DNA of 64,000 nucleotides from Gloeomargaritales cyanobacterium VI4D9 (GCA_927797885.1 OV696605.1:1401157-1465156), one strand, 5' to 3'; positions 44,168 to 56,023 are shown, counted from the stretch's first letter. Notes: a model not told the origin generated them from the letters alone. A program made the numbers and translations.

Positions 44168-47100
44168 AGTATTTTGCTTCTGGGTGGTAGCAAATTAAGG
44201 CGGTGGTGGATTGTTCGGGATGGAGTTGTTCCGCATCGTCCATGATGAGATGAATCCGCTGGGTTTCTAATAAATTTAAGAGGGCATATTGATCCTGCAA
44301 ATTGGGACAAGCGGGATAACCAAAACTATAGCGAGAACCCTGATACCGTTGCGCTAAAATGTCATGGATATTGTCCGGTTCCTGCTCAAGATAACCCAAT
44401 TCCCGGCGCATACGAGCGTGGCTCCACTCGGCTAGAGCTTCTGCCATTTGCACTGCAATACCATGAAAATATAAGTAATCCGAATAAGCATTGCTATCAT
44501 AAAGTTTCTGGGCGTATTCAGTTGCGAGTTGTCCCATGGTTACTGCCTGCAAGCCAATGACATCCAAATACTCAGAACCGAGTGGGGCAAAAAAATCAGC
44601 GATACACAGGCGTTTACCGGTACGTTGGCGGGGAAATCGAAAGCTGGCAATGGGTTCTAAATTCGCCTGCCAAGGCACCGGTTGTCCAGGGAATTGCTGG
44701 GCGTAATTGGGGTCATAAAGATGTAGGGTATTCCCCTCCGCTTGACAGGGAAAATAACCATAAACCAATTGGGGTTCTAAACAGCATTCCTGCTGAATCC
44801 GTTCCTGCCATTGTGCCAAAATTGGATACACTTTTTCCGCTAAAAACGCTTGGTACTCCTCCTTGGTTTGCTCCCGGGGTTTACGAAATTGCCACTGACC
44901 AGCAATTAACGCCTGCTGATCCAAATAGTTCCAAACTTCCGTAATTGGAATATCCTTAGTCGTGAGCAAACAATTTCCCCAAAAAGGTGGTAATGGGCGG
45001 GGAATATCCTGTTGCACCTGTGGGGGGATCACCTCATCTACCGATACCAGATCAATCGGTTTTGTGGTTGGCACATCATTCACCGGTAAATCCGTAGGTT
45101 GTGCCCCGTTTAATTCCTGCAAAAATCCCTTTTCGTCATCCCATTGATTCTCAGATTTAGCCGCCATTAAATGATCCATAAAATGCAGATCAGTAAAGGC
45201 ATCTTTACCATAGATTACTTTTCCTCGATAGACTTGCTGGCAGTCCTGCTCCACAAATTTGCGGGTGAGTGCCGCCCCTCCTAAAATAACAGGTACTTTA
45301 ATTCCTTTTTGATTAAAAACCTCCAGATTTTCTTTCATAAACGCCGTAGATTTCACCAACAAACCGCTCATGGCAATGCAATCTGGTTGATACTTTTGAT
45401 AGGCATCAATGATACTGGTTACTTCCTGTTTAATTCCCAGATTAATTACCCGATAACCATTGTTACTTAAGATAATATCCACCAAATTCTTACCAATGTC
45501 ATGCACATCCCCTTTCACGGTAGCAATCACCACCGTCCCTTTGCCACTGGCGTTTTCCTGCTTTTCCATGTAGGGTTCTAAAAATGCCACCGCCGCTTTC
45601 ATGGTTTCTGCGGACTGCAACACAAAGGGCAATTGCATCTGACCACTGCCAAATAATTCCCCAACGGTTTTCATCCCTTCCAAAAGATGCAAGTTAATAA
45701 TATCCAGGGCAGAATAATGCTCCAGAGCTTTTTGTAACGTGGCTTCTAAACCGATGCGTTCCCCATCAATAATGTGCCGCCGCAAACGTTCTTCTATGGT
45801 CAACGTTTCCGGGTCAATCGTCGTTTTTGTAACCGTTACATCACTAAAATATTCAGTTAATTTCGCTAGGGGGTCATAGATACATACATCCCCATCAAAC
45901 CGCCGCTCATCGTTAATCAGTTCCCGACAGAGATTTTGCACTTCTGGGGGAATTTTGTGCATCGGTAAAATTTTGCTGGCACTGACAATCGCCGCATCCA
46001 TACCCGCTTCCTGGGCTAGATGCAAAAATACCGAATTTAAGGCGATGCGAGCAGCAGGTTTTAAGCCAAAAGAGACGTTAGAAACCCCTAAAACAATGTG
46101 ACATTCGGGGAAATTGGCTCTAATTTTGGTAATCCCTTGAATCGTCTCCAAAGCATTGCGTCGGTCTTCTTCAATCCCAGTGGAAATGGGTAAAACTAAG
46201 GGGTCAAAAAATAATTCCCGTGCGGGTATGCCAAATTCAACCGCCTGCCGATACGCCCGTTGGGCAATGGCAAATTTTTTCTCCGCCGTGCGTGCCATAC
46301 CCTCCTCGTCAATCATGCCAATCACGACCCCTGCCCCGTAGGTTTTGGCTAACTTTAATACTTGCAAAAACCGGGGTTCACCGTCCTCATAATTGGTGGA
46401 ATTTAGAATACATTTTCCCCCGGCAACTTTTAGCCCCGCTTCCATTTTTGTCCACTCGGTGGAATCGAGCATCAAGGGTAGAGAAACCTGAGTAACCAAG
46501 CGGGACACCAATTCTTTCATATCCCGTTCCCCATCCCGCCCCACATAGTCCACATTCACATCTAAAATATGGGCACCTTCCCGCACCTGTTCCCGCGCAA
46601 TTGCCACCAAACCATCCCAATCTTCCGCATTTAATAAATCCCGACATTTCTTAGAACCACTGGCATTTAACCGTTCACCAATGATTAAAAATGAATTATC
46701 TTGCGTATAGGGTTGGGCGGTGTAAATGGAAGCCGCCGCAGGCACATAATGCACCTGCCGGGGTTTCGGTTGCAAATGTTGGGATAACTTCACCAATTGG
46801 CGAATATGGGCGGGTCGGGTGCCACAACATCCCCCGATAATTTGTACCCCTAAATCCACCACAAAATGCTGTAATGCGCCCGCCAAATCCGGGGGTTCCA
46901 AACGATAAACCGCCTGCCCATTTACATTCTCCGGCAACCCCGCATTGGGAATACAGGAAATGACAAAAGGAGCGTGTTCTGATAAATAACGAATATGGGA
47001 TTCCATTAAATCGGGACCAGTGGCACAATTCAATCCCAGAATATCAATGGCATAGGGTGCTAAAATCGCCACCACCGCCCCAATATCCGAACCCACCAAC

Positions 47101-47708
47101 ATGGTTCCCTGTTGCTCCATCGTCACAGAAACCATCACGGGTAATCGCTGCTGCCGGTCGGTAAATACTTGATTAATTGCCTGTAATCCCGCCTTAATTT
47201 GCAGAACATCTTGGCAGGTTTCCAATAACAGTAAATCCACTCCCCCATCGCATAAACCCCGCACCTGTTCCTGATAGCTGGCGACCAGGGTATCAAAATC
47301 AATATGTCCCAGGGTCGGTAATTTGGTTCCAGGACCAATGGAACCGGCTACAAACCGGGGTTTTTCGGGGGTAGAAAATTCTGTAGTTAATTGTTTGGCT
47401 AATTGTGCCGCTTTAACATTTAATTCATAAGCCAAAGGGGCTAAATCATATTCCGCTAAAACGACGGCATTGGCACCAAAGGTATCGGTCTCAATGACAT
47501 CGGCTCCCGCTTCCAAAAAACTGCGATGCACCCGCGCCACTGCCTCTGGTTTTGTGACCACCAAATACTCATTGCATCCTTCATATTGGGCACCCCAAAA
47601 ATCTTCAGCCGTGAGGTTTTGGGACTGTAAATTTGTCCCCATTGCCCCGTCAAAAACGATCACTGGGCGGCTGGGATGATGCAGACGTTCTAAAAATGCA
47701 GAGGTCAT
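44157..47708 (-). CDS. metH: Cobalamin-dependent methionine synthase
   Basis: This 1183-aa protein methylates homocysteine using methyltetrahydrofolate. Domains in order: homocysteine-binding barrel with zinc cysteines in [12 protein letters not shown] (about residue 295); pterin-binding barrel ([18 protein letters not shown]); cobalamin domain with [14 protein letters not shown], giving the His ligand (about residue 740); and the C-terminal activation domain ending in [11 protein letters not shown], where S-adenosylmethionine reactivates the cofactor. The length is normal. ATG at 47708 is preferred to TTG at 47720. The organism therefore depends on a cobalamin-type cofactor for this step unless a MetE is encoded elsewhere. 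Confidence 0.97.
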   Translation of the reverse strand: MTSAFLERLHHPSRPVIVFDGAMGTNLQSQNLTAEDFWGAQYEGCNEYLVVTKPEAVARVHRSFLEAGADVIETDTFGANAVVLAEYDLAPLAYELNVKAAQLAKQLTTEFSTPEKPRFVAGSIGPGTKLPTLGHIDFDTLVASYQEQVRGLCDGGVDLLLLETCQDVLQIKAGLQAINQVFTDRQQRLPVMVSVTMEQQGTMLVGSDIGAVVAILAPYAIDILGLNCATGPDLMESHIRYLSEHAPFVISCIPNAGLPENVNGQAVYRLEPPDLAGALQHFVVDLGVQIIGGCCGTRPAHIRQLVKLSQHLQPKPRQVHYVPAAASIYTAQPYTQDNSFLIIGERLNASGSKKCRDLLNAEDWDGLVAIAREQVREGAHILDVNVDYVGRDGERDMKELVSRLVTQVSLPLMLDSTEWTKMEAGLKVAGGKCILNSTNYEDGEPRFLQVLKLAKTYGAGVVIGMIDEEGMARTAEKKFAIAQRAYRQAVEFGIPARELFFDPLVLPISTGIEEDRRNALETIQGITKIRANFPECHIVLGVSNVSFGLKPAARIALNSVFLHLAQEAGMDAAIVSASKILPMHKIPPEVQNLCRELINDERRFDGDVCIYDPLAKLTEYFSDVTVTKTTIDPETLTIEERLRRHIIDGERIGLEATLQKALEHYSALDIINLHLLEGMKTVGELFGSGQMQLPFVLQSAETMKAAVAFLEPYMEKQENASGKGTVVIATVKGDVHDIGKNLVDIILSNNGYRVINLGIKQEVTSIIDAYQKYQPDCIAMSGLLVKSTAFMKENLEVFNQKGIKVPVILGGAALTRKFVEQDCQQVYRGKVIYGKDAFTDLHFMDHLMAAKSENQWDDEKGFLQELNGAQPTDLPVNDVPTTKPIDLVSVDEVIPPQVQQDIPRPLPPFWGNCLLTTKDIPITEVWNYLDQQALIAGQWQFRKPREQTKEEYQAFLAEKVYPILAQWQERIQQECCLEPQLVYGYFPCQAEGNTLHLYDPNYAQQFPGQPVPWQANLEPIASFRFPRQRTGKRLCIADFFAPLGSEYLDVIGLQAVTMGQLATEYAQKLYDSNAYSDYLYFHGIAVQMAEALAEWSHARMRRELGYLEQEPDNIHDILAQRYQGSRYSFGYPACPNLQDQYALLNLLETQRIHLIMDDAEQLHPEQSTTALICYHPEAKYFTP

Positions 47709-47763
47709 GGGTGTAAACAACGGCTGTGAAATCTATTTTATCGGGGTTTTCTCCTGGTTGAAC

Positions 47764-48981
47764 CTAGGGGACTAACCGGACAAACTTGCTTTTGCCCACC
47801 TGCAGTACCCGCCCCACCAATGGCTGGAGGTCGCTGGCTTGCCAATCCACATCCGTTATCCGCTGGTCATCCAGCCGCACCGCCCCGTTTTGAATCTGCC
47901 GTCGTGCCTCACTGCTACTGCGACACAGCCCGCTGGCGGCTAGTAAATAAAACAATTTCACCGGTAGGGTCACCCCCTGCAGGGAAAATTCGGGAATGTC
48001 CCCCGCTGTCGCCAACGCCGCCTGGTGCGCTGCCTCTGAGCCGTAGTAACTCGCCGTCACGGTCTGGGCAAGCAATTTCTGCTGTTCCCGGGGATTGGGG
48101 GGTAGGTCAGTGAGGGGCAGATCAGTTAATAATTCAAAATACTGGGGCAATGAACTGTCCGGCACTTTTTGTAGTTTTTGGTACATAATACTGGGGTGAT
48201 CCTGCATGGCGATGAAATTATCCAGGGATTTGGACATTTTTTGTACCCCGTCCGTTCCTAAGAGAATGGGTACCAATAATCCAAATTGGGGCGGTTGCCC
48301 AAAATGCCGTTGTAAATCCCGTCCCACCGCAATGTTAAATTTTTGATCTGTGCCCCCCAATTCCACATCCGCCCGCACCGCCACTGAATCATAGCCCTGC
48401 AATAGGGGATAGAGAAATTCATGCAGAAAAATGGGGTGATTTTGACTGTAACGCTCGGCAAACCCCTCTTTCGCTAACATTTGCCCGACGGTCATGGTGC
48501 CCAATAAATTAATAATTTCCTTCAGGTCTAAACGGGCGAGCCAAGTGGAATTGTAATGCACTTCTAACCGCCCCGGGGTGGCAAAATCCAGGATGGGTTG
48601 AATTTGCGCTAAATAGGTTTGGGCGTTGGTCTGTACCTGCTCCGGGGTCAAGGGGGGGCGGGACTCGGTACGACCGCTGGGGTCGCCAATCTGGGCGGTA
48701 AAATCCCCAATAATCAGCACCGCCGTATGCCCCGCATCCTGGAACGCCCGCAGTTTCCGCAAAGGGATGCTGTGCCCCAGGTGCAATTGGCTACCCGTGG
48801 CATCCACCCCCAATTTCACCCGCAGGGGACGGTCGGTGGTTGCCAACAACCGCGGGAGGCATTGGCGGGGGTCATGGCTCTCCGGCTGATGGGGGAACAC
48901 CTCCGCCACCCCCCGAGTCACTAGGTCAGCATTCACTGGGTTTGCTATACTCACCAATTGTCCTGGGTCGTCCTGTGTCAT
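47764..48981 (-). CDS. tyrS: Tyrosyl-tRNA synthetase
   Basis: This 405-aa class I synthetase has the HIGH-like [30 protein letters not shown] and the KMSKS loop ([13 protein letters not shown]). A C-terminal S4 RNA-binding domain follows ([20 protein letters not shown]). It resembles the TyrRS type with KMSKS. It lies 55 bp upstream of metH on the same strand and diverges from the penicillin-binding protein gene. Confidence 0.96.
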   Translation of the reverse strand: MTQDDPGQLVSIANPVNADLVTRGVAEVFPHQPESHDPRQCLPRLLATTDRPLRVKLGVDATGSQLHLGHSIPLRKLRAFQDAGHTAVLIIGDFTAQIGDPSGRTESRPPLTPEQVQTNAQTYLAQIQPILDFATPGRLEVHYNSTWLARLDLKEIINLLGTMTVGQMLAKEGFAERYSQNHPIFLHEFLYPLLQGYDSVAVRADVELGGTDQKFNIAVGRDLQRHFGQPPQFGLLVPILLGTDGVQKMSKSLDNFIAMQDHPSIMYQKLQKVPDSSLPQYFELLTDLPLTDLPPNPREQQKLLAQTVTASYYGSEAAHQAALATAGDIPEFSLQGVTLPVKLFYLLAASGLCRSSSEARRQIQNGAVRLDDQRITDVDWQASDLQPLVGRVLQVGKSKFVRLVP

Positions 48982-49026
48982 GATTGAGTAAATTCCCGTT
49001 TATCTTAACAAGCTGGTATTCCCCCT

Positions 49027-51000
49027 GTGTCTGGTAAAGCTTTTACCCCTAGCCGTCGTCCTACCGCCTTGACCACTGCCCTGGGGGTGGGTGGGGCGGT
49101 TCTGCGCTGGACGGGGGTGACGCTCCTGGGGGTGGTGTTGGTGGGAACTGCCAGTGCCGCTGGCATCATGGCGGGTTTAGCCTACAGTTTTCGCAACCTG
49201 CCGGACGTGCGACTGCTCAAAACCTATGTGCCCCCCCAGACCAGCTATATCTACGACATTAAGGGCAAAGAACTAGCCGCCATTCACGGGGAAGCCAACC
49301 GGGAAGTCGTCCCCCTGGAACGGATCGCCCATCCCCTGAAACTGGCGGTGCTGGGGATCGAGGACAGCCATTTCTACACCCACCGGGGGATCAATGTCAA
49401 TAGCATCGTGCGGGCGTTGATTGCCAACTGGCGTTCCGGCGGCGTGGTGGAAGGGGGTTCGACCCTGACGATGCAGTTGGTGAAAAATCTCCTGCTCTCC
49501 CCGGAACAGGTATTCAGCCGTAAGGTGGCGGAAGCGGTTTTGGCGATGCGTTTGGAACAGGTGTTTAGTAAAGATGAATTATTAGAATTGTACTTAAATC
49601 AGGTCTATTGGGGGCACAATAACTACGGGGTGGAGACGGCGGCGCAAAGCTATTTCGGCAAGTCCGCTTGGGAATTGACCCTGGCGGAGGGTGCGTTGAT
49701 GGCGGGTTTGATCCAAGCCCCGGAATTTTACAGCCCCTTTGCCCCGGCGAACCAACCCCTGTGTCAAGACCGTCCCCTAGCCAATTCCTGCCCCGCCAAA
49801 CAACGGCAATTGGTGGTTTTGGAGCGGTTGGAGCAGTTGGCATGGATCACCCCGGAACAGGCGAGAGCCGCCCGTTTAGAACCCATTTACCTCAACCAAA
49901 TCACCTCATTTCGACCCAGCACCTTACCCTATGTGACGGATTTAGCGTTACAACAGCTTTACGACAAATTCGGTCAAGATTTAGTCCAACGGGGGGGCTT
50001 GCGGGTGCAGACCACGGTGGATAGCGAATTACAGCGCACGGCGGAAAAAATCATCCAGGAGAGCCACGTCCGGTTGCGCAGGCAGGGTTGGGGTTCTGCC
50101 CAGTTGCAGTTAGCTTTGGTGGCGGTGGATCCCCGCACCCATTACATCAAGGTGATTGTGGGGGGGGTGAATTACCAAAAAAGCCAGTTCAACCGGGCAT
50201 ATCAGGCGCAGCGGCAACCGGGTTCGGCGTTCAAGCCCTTTGTGTACTATGCGGCGTTGGCTTCCGGTCATTACACCCCGGATTCCTATGTGAGCGACAG
50301 TCCGGTGAGCTATCGGGATGGTTCCGGCTGGTATTCCCCGCAAAATTACGACGGGTCGTTTTGGGGGGGCACGAATCTGCGGCAAGCCCTAGCCGCCTCC
50401 CGGAATGTCCCGGCGATCCGGTTGGGAAAGGAGGTAGGGATGGAGCGGGTGGTGCAGATTTGCCGCACCTTGGGGATTACCAGCCCCATGTTGCCCGTCA
50501 CGTCCTTGCCCCTGGGGGCGGTGGATTTGACCCCCTTGGAAATGGCGAATGCCTATGCCACCTTTGCCAGCAATGGTTGGTATGCGGAGCCGTCGGTGAT
50601 CCTCCAGGCGCAGGATCAAAGCGGTCAGTTGGAGTGGAAAAACATTCCCCAACCGAAGCTGGTGCTGAACCCCTGGGCGGCGGCTTCGTTGAATAGTATG
50701 TTGCAGACGGTGATCGAGAGTGGCACGGGCACGGCGGCGCAACTGGGACGACCGGCGGCGGGGAAAACCGGCACCACCAGTTCGGAGCGGGATATTTGGT
50801 TTGTGGGGTATGTGCCCCAACTGGCGGCAGCGGTGTGGATCGGCAACGATGATTACCGACCCCTGGGGGGGGGCGCGACGGGTGGGGTCTTGGTGGCACC
50901 GATTTGGCGGCAATTTATGCTGGCGGCGCTCAAGGGGGTACCGGTGCAGAAATTTACCCCAGCCACGGATTTTGTGCGTCCCCAACCCAACCGGTCGTGA
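49027..51000 (+). CDS. Class A penicillin-binding protein (PBP1A-like)
   Basis: This 657-aa bifunctional peptidoglycan synthase has a TM anchor (about residues 25-55). The GT51 glycosyltransferase domain has the catalytic Glu in GIEDSHFYTHRGI and EGGSTLTMQLVKNLLL. The transpeptidase domain has SxxK as GSAFKP (serine near 399), SRN, and the KTG motif in AAGKTGTTSSERDIWFVGY (about 578). GTG start. It polymerises and cross-links glycan strands on the periplasmic side. Confidence 0.94.
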   Translation: MSGKAFTPSRRPTALTTALGVGGAVLRWTGVTLLGVVLVGTASAAGIMAGLAYSFRNLPDVRLLKTYVPPQTSYIYDIKGKELAAIHGEANREVVPLERIAHPLKLAVLGIEDSHFYTHRGINVNSIVRALIANWRSGGVVEGGSTLTMQLVKNLLLSPEQVFSRKVAEAVLAMRLEQVFSKDELLELYLNQVYWGHNNYGVETAAQSYFGKSAWELTLAEGALMAGLIQAPEFYSPFAPANQPLCQDRPLANSCPAKQRQLVVLERLEQLAWITPEQARAARLEPIYLNQITSFRPSTLPYVTDLALQQLYDKFGQDLVQRGGLRVQTTVDSELQRTAEKIIQESHVRLRRQGWGSAQLQLALVAVDPRTHYIKVIVGGVNYQKSQFNRAYQAQRQPGSAFKPFVYYAALASGHYTPDSYVSDSPVSYRDGSGWYSPQNYDGSFWGGTNLRQALAASRNVPAIRLGKEVGMERVVQICRTLGITSPMLPVTSLPLGAVDLTPLEMANAYATFASNGWYAEPSVILQAQDQSGQLEWKNIPQPKLVLNPWAAASLNSMLQTVIESGTGTAAQLGRPAAGKTGTTSSERDIWFVGYVPQLAAAVWIGNDDYRPLGGGATGGVLVAPIWRQFMLAALKGVPVQKFTPATDFVRPQPNRS

Positions 51001-51059
51001 CATCCCTACCTGCGAGTGGGGGGCGAACCTGTTAAGCTGTAGGAAAAATTGTGGATACT

Positions 51060-52184
51060 ATGGCGGATTACTACGATATTTTGGGGGTGTCCCGCAACGC
51101 AGATACGGAAGAGATTAAACGTTCCTACCGGCGTTTGGCGCGCAAGTACCACCCGGATGTGAACAAGGAGCCGGGGGCAGAGGAACGGTTCAAGGAAATC
51201 AACCGTGCCTACGAAGTGCTGTCCGACCCGGAAGCCCGTGCCCGCTATGACCGGTTTGGGGAGGCGGCTTTTACCGGCGTACCGGGGGGTGGCGGGTATC
51301 AGGACTTCGGGGATATTGGTGGATTTGCCGACATTTTTGAACAATTTTTTGGCGGTTTTGGCGGGGCAACGGCGCAGGGTGGACGCAGGCGGAGTGGTCC
51401 CACCCGGGGGGATGACCTGCGCTTGGATTTAGAACTGGAGTTTCGGGAAGCGATCACCGGCGGCGAAAAACAAATCCGCCTCACCCACCAGGAAACCTGC
51501 ACCACCTGCCACGGTTCGGGTGCCAAACCGGGGACGCAACCCAAAACCTGTCCCACCTGTGGCGGCGCGGGGCAAGTGCGGCGGGCGGCACGCACGCCCT
51601 TCGGCAGTTTTACCCAAGTCACCACCTGTCCCACCTGCAACGGCACCGGGCAAGTGATTGATGAGCTATGTCCAGCCTGTGGGGGGCGGGGTGCCAACCA
51701 AGTCACCAAAAAGCTGAAAATTACCATCCCTCCCGGCGTGGACAACGGCACCCGTCTGCGGGTCTCCGGGGAAGGGGATGCGGGCGCCAAAGGCGGACCC
51801 CCTGGGGATTTGTACGTCTATTTGAGCATCAAACCCGACCCCCAATTCCGGCGGGAAGGGATCAACATTTACTCGGAAGTGAAAATCAGCTATCTGCAAG
51901 CGATTCTGGGCTGTCAAATCCCCGTGCCGACGGTGGATGGGAGCCACGACCTGAAAATCCCCGCCGGCACCCAACCCGGTACCGAGTTTCGGATTGAGAA
52001 TCTGGGCGTACCCCGTCTGGGCAACTCCGTCAGCCGGGGAGACCACTTCGTCACGGTCAAGGTGGAAATTCCCACCCACATCAGCGGCGAAGAGCGGGAA
52101 TTGCTGGAGAAATTGGCACGGATTCGCCATGAAAAAACCAGCAAACACGGCATCGGTGACCTATTTGGCGGCATTTTCGGATGA
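51060..52184 (+). CDS. dnaJ: Chaperone DnaJ (type I)
   Basis: This 374-aa Hsp40 has an N-terminal J domain with HPD (KYHPDVNK), a Gly/Phe-rich linker and four zinc-finger repeats ([32 protein letters not shown]). The C-terminal substrate-binding domains follow. It stimulates DnaK ATPase. ATG at 51060 matches the family start [14 protein letters not shown] 9 bp earlier has the better-placed AGGA, so the protein may begin three residues upstream. Followed by tusA-like and rsgA with 4-bp and 1-bp overlaps, a compact operon. Confidence 0.96.
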   Translation: MADYYDILGVSRNADTEEIKRSYRRLARKYHPDVNKEPGAEERFKEINRAYEVLSDPEARARYDRFGEAAFTGVPGGGGYQDFGDIGGFADIFEQFFGGFGGATAQGGRRRSGPTRGDDLRLDLELEFREAITGGEKQIRLTHQETCTTCHGSGAKPGTQPKTCPTCGGAGQVRRAARTPFGSFTQVTTCPTCNGTGQVIDELCPACGGRGANQVTKKLKITIPPGVDNGTRLRVSGEGDAGAKGGPPGDLYVYLSIKPDPQFRREGINIYSEVKISYLQAILGCQIPVPTVDGSHDLKIPAGTQPGTEFRIENLGVPRLGNSVSRGDHFVTVKVEIPTHISGEERELLEKLARIRHEKTSKHGIGDLFGGIFG

Positions 52185-52399
52185 ACCCACCCCTGGATTT
52201 GCGGGGCACCCCCTGCCCTCTCAATTTCGTCCGCACCCGCCTGAAACTGGAACAACTCCCCCCCGGTACCGCCCTGGAAGTTTGGCTGGATGGGGGAGAA
52301 CCGATCCAACAGGTGCCCGACAGCCTGCGCCAACAGGGGTATGAAATCCTCGGGGTTCAGCCCCAAGCCGATTACTTTGTTCTTACGGTCAAAGCCTGA
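52181..52399 (+). CDS. TusA-family sulfurtransferase-like protein
   Basis: This 72-aa protein starts [20 protein letters not shown], carrying the conserved Cys of the TusA/SirA family in DxRGxxCP. The usual second proline of CPxP is Asn here. [22 protein letters not shown] ends the two-strand, two-helix fold. Relatives relay sulfur for tRNA thiolation or cofactor synthesis. The start overlaps the dnaJ stop (ATGA), and rsgA starts on its last base. Confidence 0.85.
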   Translation: MNPPLDLRGTPCPLNFVRTRLKLEQLPPGTALEVWLDGGEPIQQVPDSLRQQGYEILGVQPQADYFVLTVKA

Positions 52400-53421
52400 T
52401 GCATCGGGAAGTCCTCGGTCACGTTTGGGCGGCGCAGGCGAACTTCTACCGGGTGGCGACCCCTGAGTATGGTGAATTGCTTTGTACTGCGAGAGCGAGG
52501 TTAAAAAAAACCGGACAATGGGTGCTGGTCGGGGATCAGGTGCAGGTGGAAGAAATTGACCCCGCCAGTCAACGGGGGGCGATTAGCGAAATTTTGCCCC
52601 GGCGGAGTGAACTGGATCATCCCCCAATTGCCAACGTGGATCAGTTGTTATTGATGTTGGCGTTGGCGGCACCGGCGTTAGACCCGCACCATCTCAGCCG
52701 TTTTTTGGTCAAAGCGGAATCCACCAGTTTACCCTTTATTTTAGCTTTGAATAAATCGGATTTATGTAGTAGGGAACAGATTGATTTTTGGGTGGCAAAA
52801 TTGCAAACCTGGGGGTATGAACCCGTAATTATTAGCACCACTACCGGGCAAAATATTGCGGAACTTCAATCCCGTTTGGCTCATAAAATCACCGTGATCA
52901 CTGGACCTTCCGGGGTAGGCAAATCCAGCTTAATTAATACCCTTACTCAAGGCAATGATTTAGCCACTGGAGCGGTTGCCCAGCGCACCGGTAGAGGTCG
53001 TCATACCACCCGCCATATCCAACTTTTACCTTTAAGTGGCGGGGGAATGATTGCCGATACCCCCGGTTTTAATCAGCCCAATTTAGAGATCAAACCGACG
53101 GAATTAGCCCGCTGTTTCCCGGAACTTTACCGTCAAAACGCCACCTGTGAATTTGCAAATTGCACCCATCACAATGAACCCGGTTGTGGGATAAAAAAAG
53201 ACTGGGAACGGTATGAACATTATGTGCAATGGTGGCAGGAATTGCAGATTTTAGCCGAAATGAAACAAGCGCAAGGGCGTTGTGATGTGGGGGTGAAATA
53301 TAAACAGGAGGAAATGGGACGTTGCCGGAGTGAACCTAAGTTAGCCCGCCACAAATACCGCAATCTCTCCCGCCGTCGCCAGCACCAGGAACTCGATTTA
53401 CTCACAGCGGATGAGGAATAA
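52399..53421 (+). CDS. rsgA: Ribosome biogenesis GTPase RsgA
   Basis: This 340-aa circularly permuted GTPase shows its G motifs in the order G4 (LALNKSDL), G1 (GPSGVGKSSLINTL, about residue 169) and G3 (IADTPGF). An N-terminal OB fold precedes them. The C-terminal zinc knuckle is CEFANCTHHNEPGC. It assists late 30S subunit maturation. It is the last gene of dnaJ-tusA-rsgA; an R3-like repeat begins 3 bp after its stop. Confidence 0.95.
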   Translation: MHREVLGHVWAAQANFYRVATPEYGELLCTARARLKKTGQWVLVGDQVQVEEIDPASQRGAISEILPRRSELDHPPIANVDQLLLMLALAAPALDPHHLSRFLVKAESTSLPFILALNKSDLCSREQIDFWVAKLQTWGYEPVIISTTTGQNIAELQSRLAHKITVITGPSGVGKSSLINTLTQGNDLATGAVAQRTGRGRHTTRHIQLLPLSGGGMIADTPGFNQPNLEIKPTELARCFPELYRQNATCEFANCTHHNEPGCGIKKDWERYEHYVQWWQELQILAEMKQAQGRCDVGVKYKQEEMGRCRSEPKLARHKYRNLSRRRQHQELDLLTADEE

Positions 53422-53424
53422 TAA

Positions 53425-53531
53425 TGGGCACCTCTATAAATTCAAAATTGGCGATCCGCCCTTGGTTCTGGGTAATATGGGCATTGCAACAATGAGATTT
53501 TTGGCTAGCTCAAATCAATAGAGATGCCTAT
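53425..53531 (+). repeat. R3-related repeat with different interior
   Basis: Termini GGGCACCTCTAT and ATAGAGATGCC match R3, but the middle (CGCCCTTGGTTCTGGGTAAT) is unlike other R3 copies and instead recalls R2's TTGGTTCTGGG. It may be a chimera. It occupies the gap between rsgA and the photolyase-like gene. Confidence 0.55.
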
Positions 53532-53546
53532 TAAAGGGGTTCAAGG

Positions 53547-55028
53547 ATGAGGGAAGCTACGGTAATTTTTCCAGATCAGTTATTTCAAAATCATCCGGGA
53601 TTACAGCCAGGGAGATTGGTTCTTTTAGTGGAGGAACAACTGTTTTTTCGAGATTATTTTTATCCGGCTAAATTTCATCAAAAGAAATTAGTATTGCATC
53701 GAGCCAGTATGCAAGCCTATCACCAGGAATTAAAAAATCGAGGTTATGACATAGTTTATATTAGCTACCAATCTAACCCCCAGATGGATTATTTATTTCA
53801 ACCGTTGCAAACCCGGCAGATTCAAATCCTTTACTTGTGTGAATTGGTAGATAATATCTTGACCAAAAGGCTAAACAAATGGTGCGACATTTATCAGATT
53901 AAAATCATCGAACTACCTACGCCTAAATTTCTCACCCCTTGGGCTTGGTTTCAAGAGCAATGTCCCCCCCAACCGCCCTACTCTTTAACTAAGTTTTATA
54001 TTGCCCAACGGAAGCGATTAAATATCTTGGTAGCGGGGGATAAACCCGTCGGTGGCAAATGGAGTTTTGACCGGGAAAATCGCAAAAAATTACCGAAAAA
54101 TATTACTATTCCTAAGATTCCACAAATTTCCCCCAATACTTATGTCCTAGAAGCGCAGGAATATGTGACAAAAAATTTTGCCGATCATTGGGGTTCAGTT
54201 GCCAATTTTTCCTATCCAACCACCCACACGGAAGCCACAAACTGGTTACAGGATTTTCTAGCTCACAGATTTGCTTACTTTGGCGATTATGAAGATGCGA
54301 TTAGTGTCCATCAGGATATTATTTTTCACAGCGTTTTAACCCCAATGCTCAATATCGGCTTATTAACTCCAGAACAAGTTATCTTTGAAACGTTAAATTA
54401 CGCAGAATCCCACCCCGTAGGATTAAATACTTTAGAAGGGTTTGTGCGGCAAGTGATTGGGTGGCGGGAATTTATGGCAGGGATGTATTTACGCATAGGC
54501 ACAGCGCAAAGAAATAGTAATTTTTGGGAGCATCATCGCCCCATGCCTGCCTCATTCTACACGGGTACTACGGGCATTCTACCCCTGGATCATGTGATTA
54601 AAAAAGTGTTGCAAACCGCCTATTGTCATCACATTGAACGGTTGATGATTTTAGGGAATTTTATGTTACTATGCGAAATTCATCCCCAGGCAATTTACCA
54701 GTGGTTTATGGAGCTTTTTATTGACAGTTATGACTGGGTAATGGTGCCTAATGTGTATGGGATGAGCCAGTATAGCGATGGGGGTTGGATGACCACAAAA
54801 CCCTATATCAGCGGGTCAAATTATCTTCGCAAAATGAGTGATTTTCCGGTGGGGGAATGGTGCGAGATTTGGGATGGCTTGTACTGGCGATTTATTGATA
54901 AACACCAGGATTTCTTTAGCCAAAATCCCCGGCTCAGTATGATGACCGTAATGCTCAAAAAAATGAGTCCCACCCAACGGCAAACCCATTGGCATAGGGC
55001 GGAAACATTTTTGGCAAGCTTCGCCTGA
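53547..55028 (+). CDS. Deoxyribodipyrimidine photolyase-related protein (FeS-BCP/PhrB family)
   Basis: This 493-aa protein belongs to the (6-4)-photolyase-like, prokaryotic FeS-BCP group. It shows ATVIFPDQLFQNHPGL at the start, GGKWSFDRENRKKLP, EGFVRQVIGWREFM, AYCHHIERLMILGNFMLL, PNVYGMSQYSDGG and TKPYISGSNYL. Family members usually bind FAD and a [4Fe-4S] cluster through four cysteines. Here the region after SNYLRKMSD reads FPVGEWCEIWDGLYW, so the CxxC pair expected there is missing and only one Cys remains. The enzyme may lack the cluster. AGGGG precedes the ATG. AT-richer than queG downstream. Confidence 0.88.
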   Translation: MREATVIFPDQLFQNHPGLQPGRLVLLVEEQLFFRDYFYPAKFHQKKLVLHRASMQAYHQELKNRGYDIVYISYQSNPQMDYLFQPLQTRQIQILYLCELVDNILTKRLNKWCDIYQIKIIELPTPKFLTPWAWFQEQCPPQPPYSLTKFYIAQRKRLNILVAGDKPVGGKWSFDRENRKKLPKNITIPKIPQISPNTYVLEAQEYVTKNFADHWGSVANFSYPTTHTEATNWLQDFLAHRFAYFGDYEDAISVHQDIIFHSVLTPMLNIGLLTPEQVIFETLNYAESHPVGLNTLEGFVRQVIGWREFMAGMYLRIGTAQRNSNFWEHHRPMPASFYTGTTGILPLDHVIKKVLQTAYCHHIERLMILGNFMLLCEIHPQAIYQWFMELFIDSYDWVMVPNVYGMSQYSDGGWMTTKPYISGSNYLRKMSDFPVGEWCEIWDGLYWRFIDKHQDFFSQNPRLSMMTVMLKKMSPTQRQTHWHRAETFLASFA

Positions 55029-55104
55029 TTTAGCCCCTAGATTAACGATTAAAATTAAAATACGTACGCCTTGGCGATGATCCAAAAACACCGATAGGAC
55101 GTTT

Positions 55105-56022
55105 GTGCTGTCTGCCCAGGATGTGAAAGCCCATGCCCGCCGTTTGGGGTTCCATCGGGTGGGGATTGCCAGCGTTGCGCCTGCCCCGACTTCCCATCTG
55201 AATACATGGCTAAAGGCAGGCTATCACGCTGATATGGGCTGGTTGAGCGATGAGCGGCGCAGTGAGATTGAGCGGGTTTTGCCGGGGGTGCGCTCGGTGA
55301 TTGCGGTGGCTTTGAACTATTACTCGCCGGGGGAACAGCCGAGGGTGGGAAAAATCGCCCGCTACGCCTGGGGACGGGATTACCATCGGGTCGTGGGACG
55401 GCGGTTGAAAGCCTTGGCTGATTGGTTGCACCGACAGGTTCCCGATTGCCAAACCCGCACCTACGTGGACACGGGACCGATGGAGGATAAACTTTGGGCA
55501 GAATGGGCGGGACTGGGTTGGGTGGGGAAAAACAGCAATCTGATTACCCGGCAGTACGGCTCCTGGGTGGTGCTTGGGGAAGTTTTGACCACTCTGGAAT
55601 TAACCCCCGATGCGCCCCACACGGAACATTGCGGCACCTGCACCCGCTGTTTGTCTGCCTGTCCGACCGGGGCAATTGTGCGCCCTTTTGTGGTGGATAG
55701 CCGTCGCTGTATCGCTTATCACACGATTGAGAACCGCCAAGAGACGCTACCAACGGAGATTGCCGCCAATTTGCAGGGCTGGTTGGCTGGGTGTGACATT
55801 TGCCAAGAGGTGTGCCCCTGGAACCAACGGTTTGCCCAACCCACCGATATTCCCGAATTTGCACCCCGTTTGCCTCCTTTATCCTTGCGGGTGTGGGCGG
55901 AACTGGATACGGAAACCTGGGATCGGAGTCTGCGGGGGTCGGCTCTGCGGCGGATTAAACCCTTCATGTGGCGGCGCAATGCCCAGGCATTACTGGCGCA
56001 TGGTTCCCATAGTTCTCAATAA
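55105..56022 (+). CDS. queG: Epoxyqueuosine reductase
   Basis: This 305-aa protein performs the last step of queuosine synthesis in tRNA. Two 4Fe-4S motifs are seen, [15 protein letters not shown] and [11 protein letters not shown], plus the N-terminal cobalamin-binding region [13 protein letters not shown] and [23 protein letters not shown] (quoted in part). The GTG start follows AGGAC by a good distance. The length is short of some family members, which carry extra HEAT-like repeats, but the core is complete. Confidence 0.94.
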   Translation: MLSAQDVKAHARRLGFHRVGIASVAPAPTSHLNTWLKAGYHADMGWLSDERRSEIERVLPGVRSVIAVALNYYSPGEQPRVGKIARYAWGRDYHRVVGRRLKALADWLHRQVPDCQTRTYVDTGPMEDKLWAEWAGLGWVGKNSNLITRQYGSWVVLGEVLTTLELTPDAPHTEHCGTCTRCLSACPTGAIVRPFVVDSRRCIAYHTIENRQETLPTEIAANLQGWLAGCDICQEVCPWNQRFAQPTDIPEFAPRLPPLSLRVWAELDTETWDRSLRGSALRRIKPFMWRRNAQALLAHGSHSSQ

Positions 56023-56023
56023 T

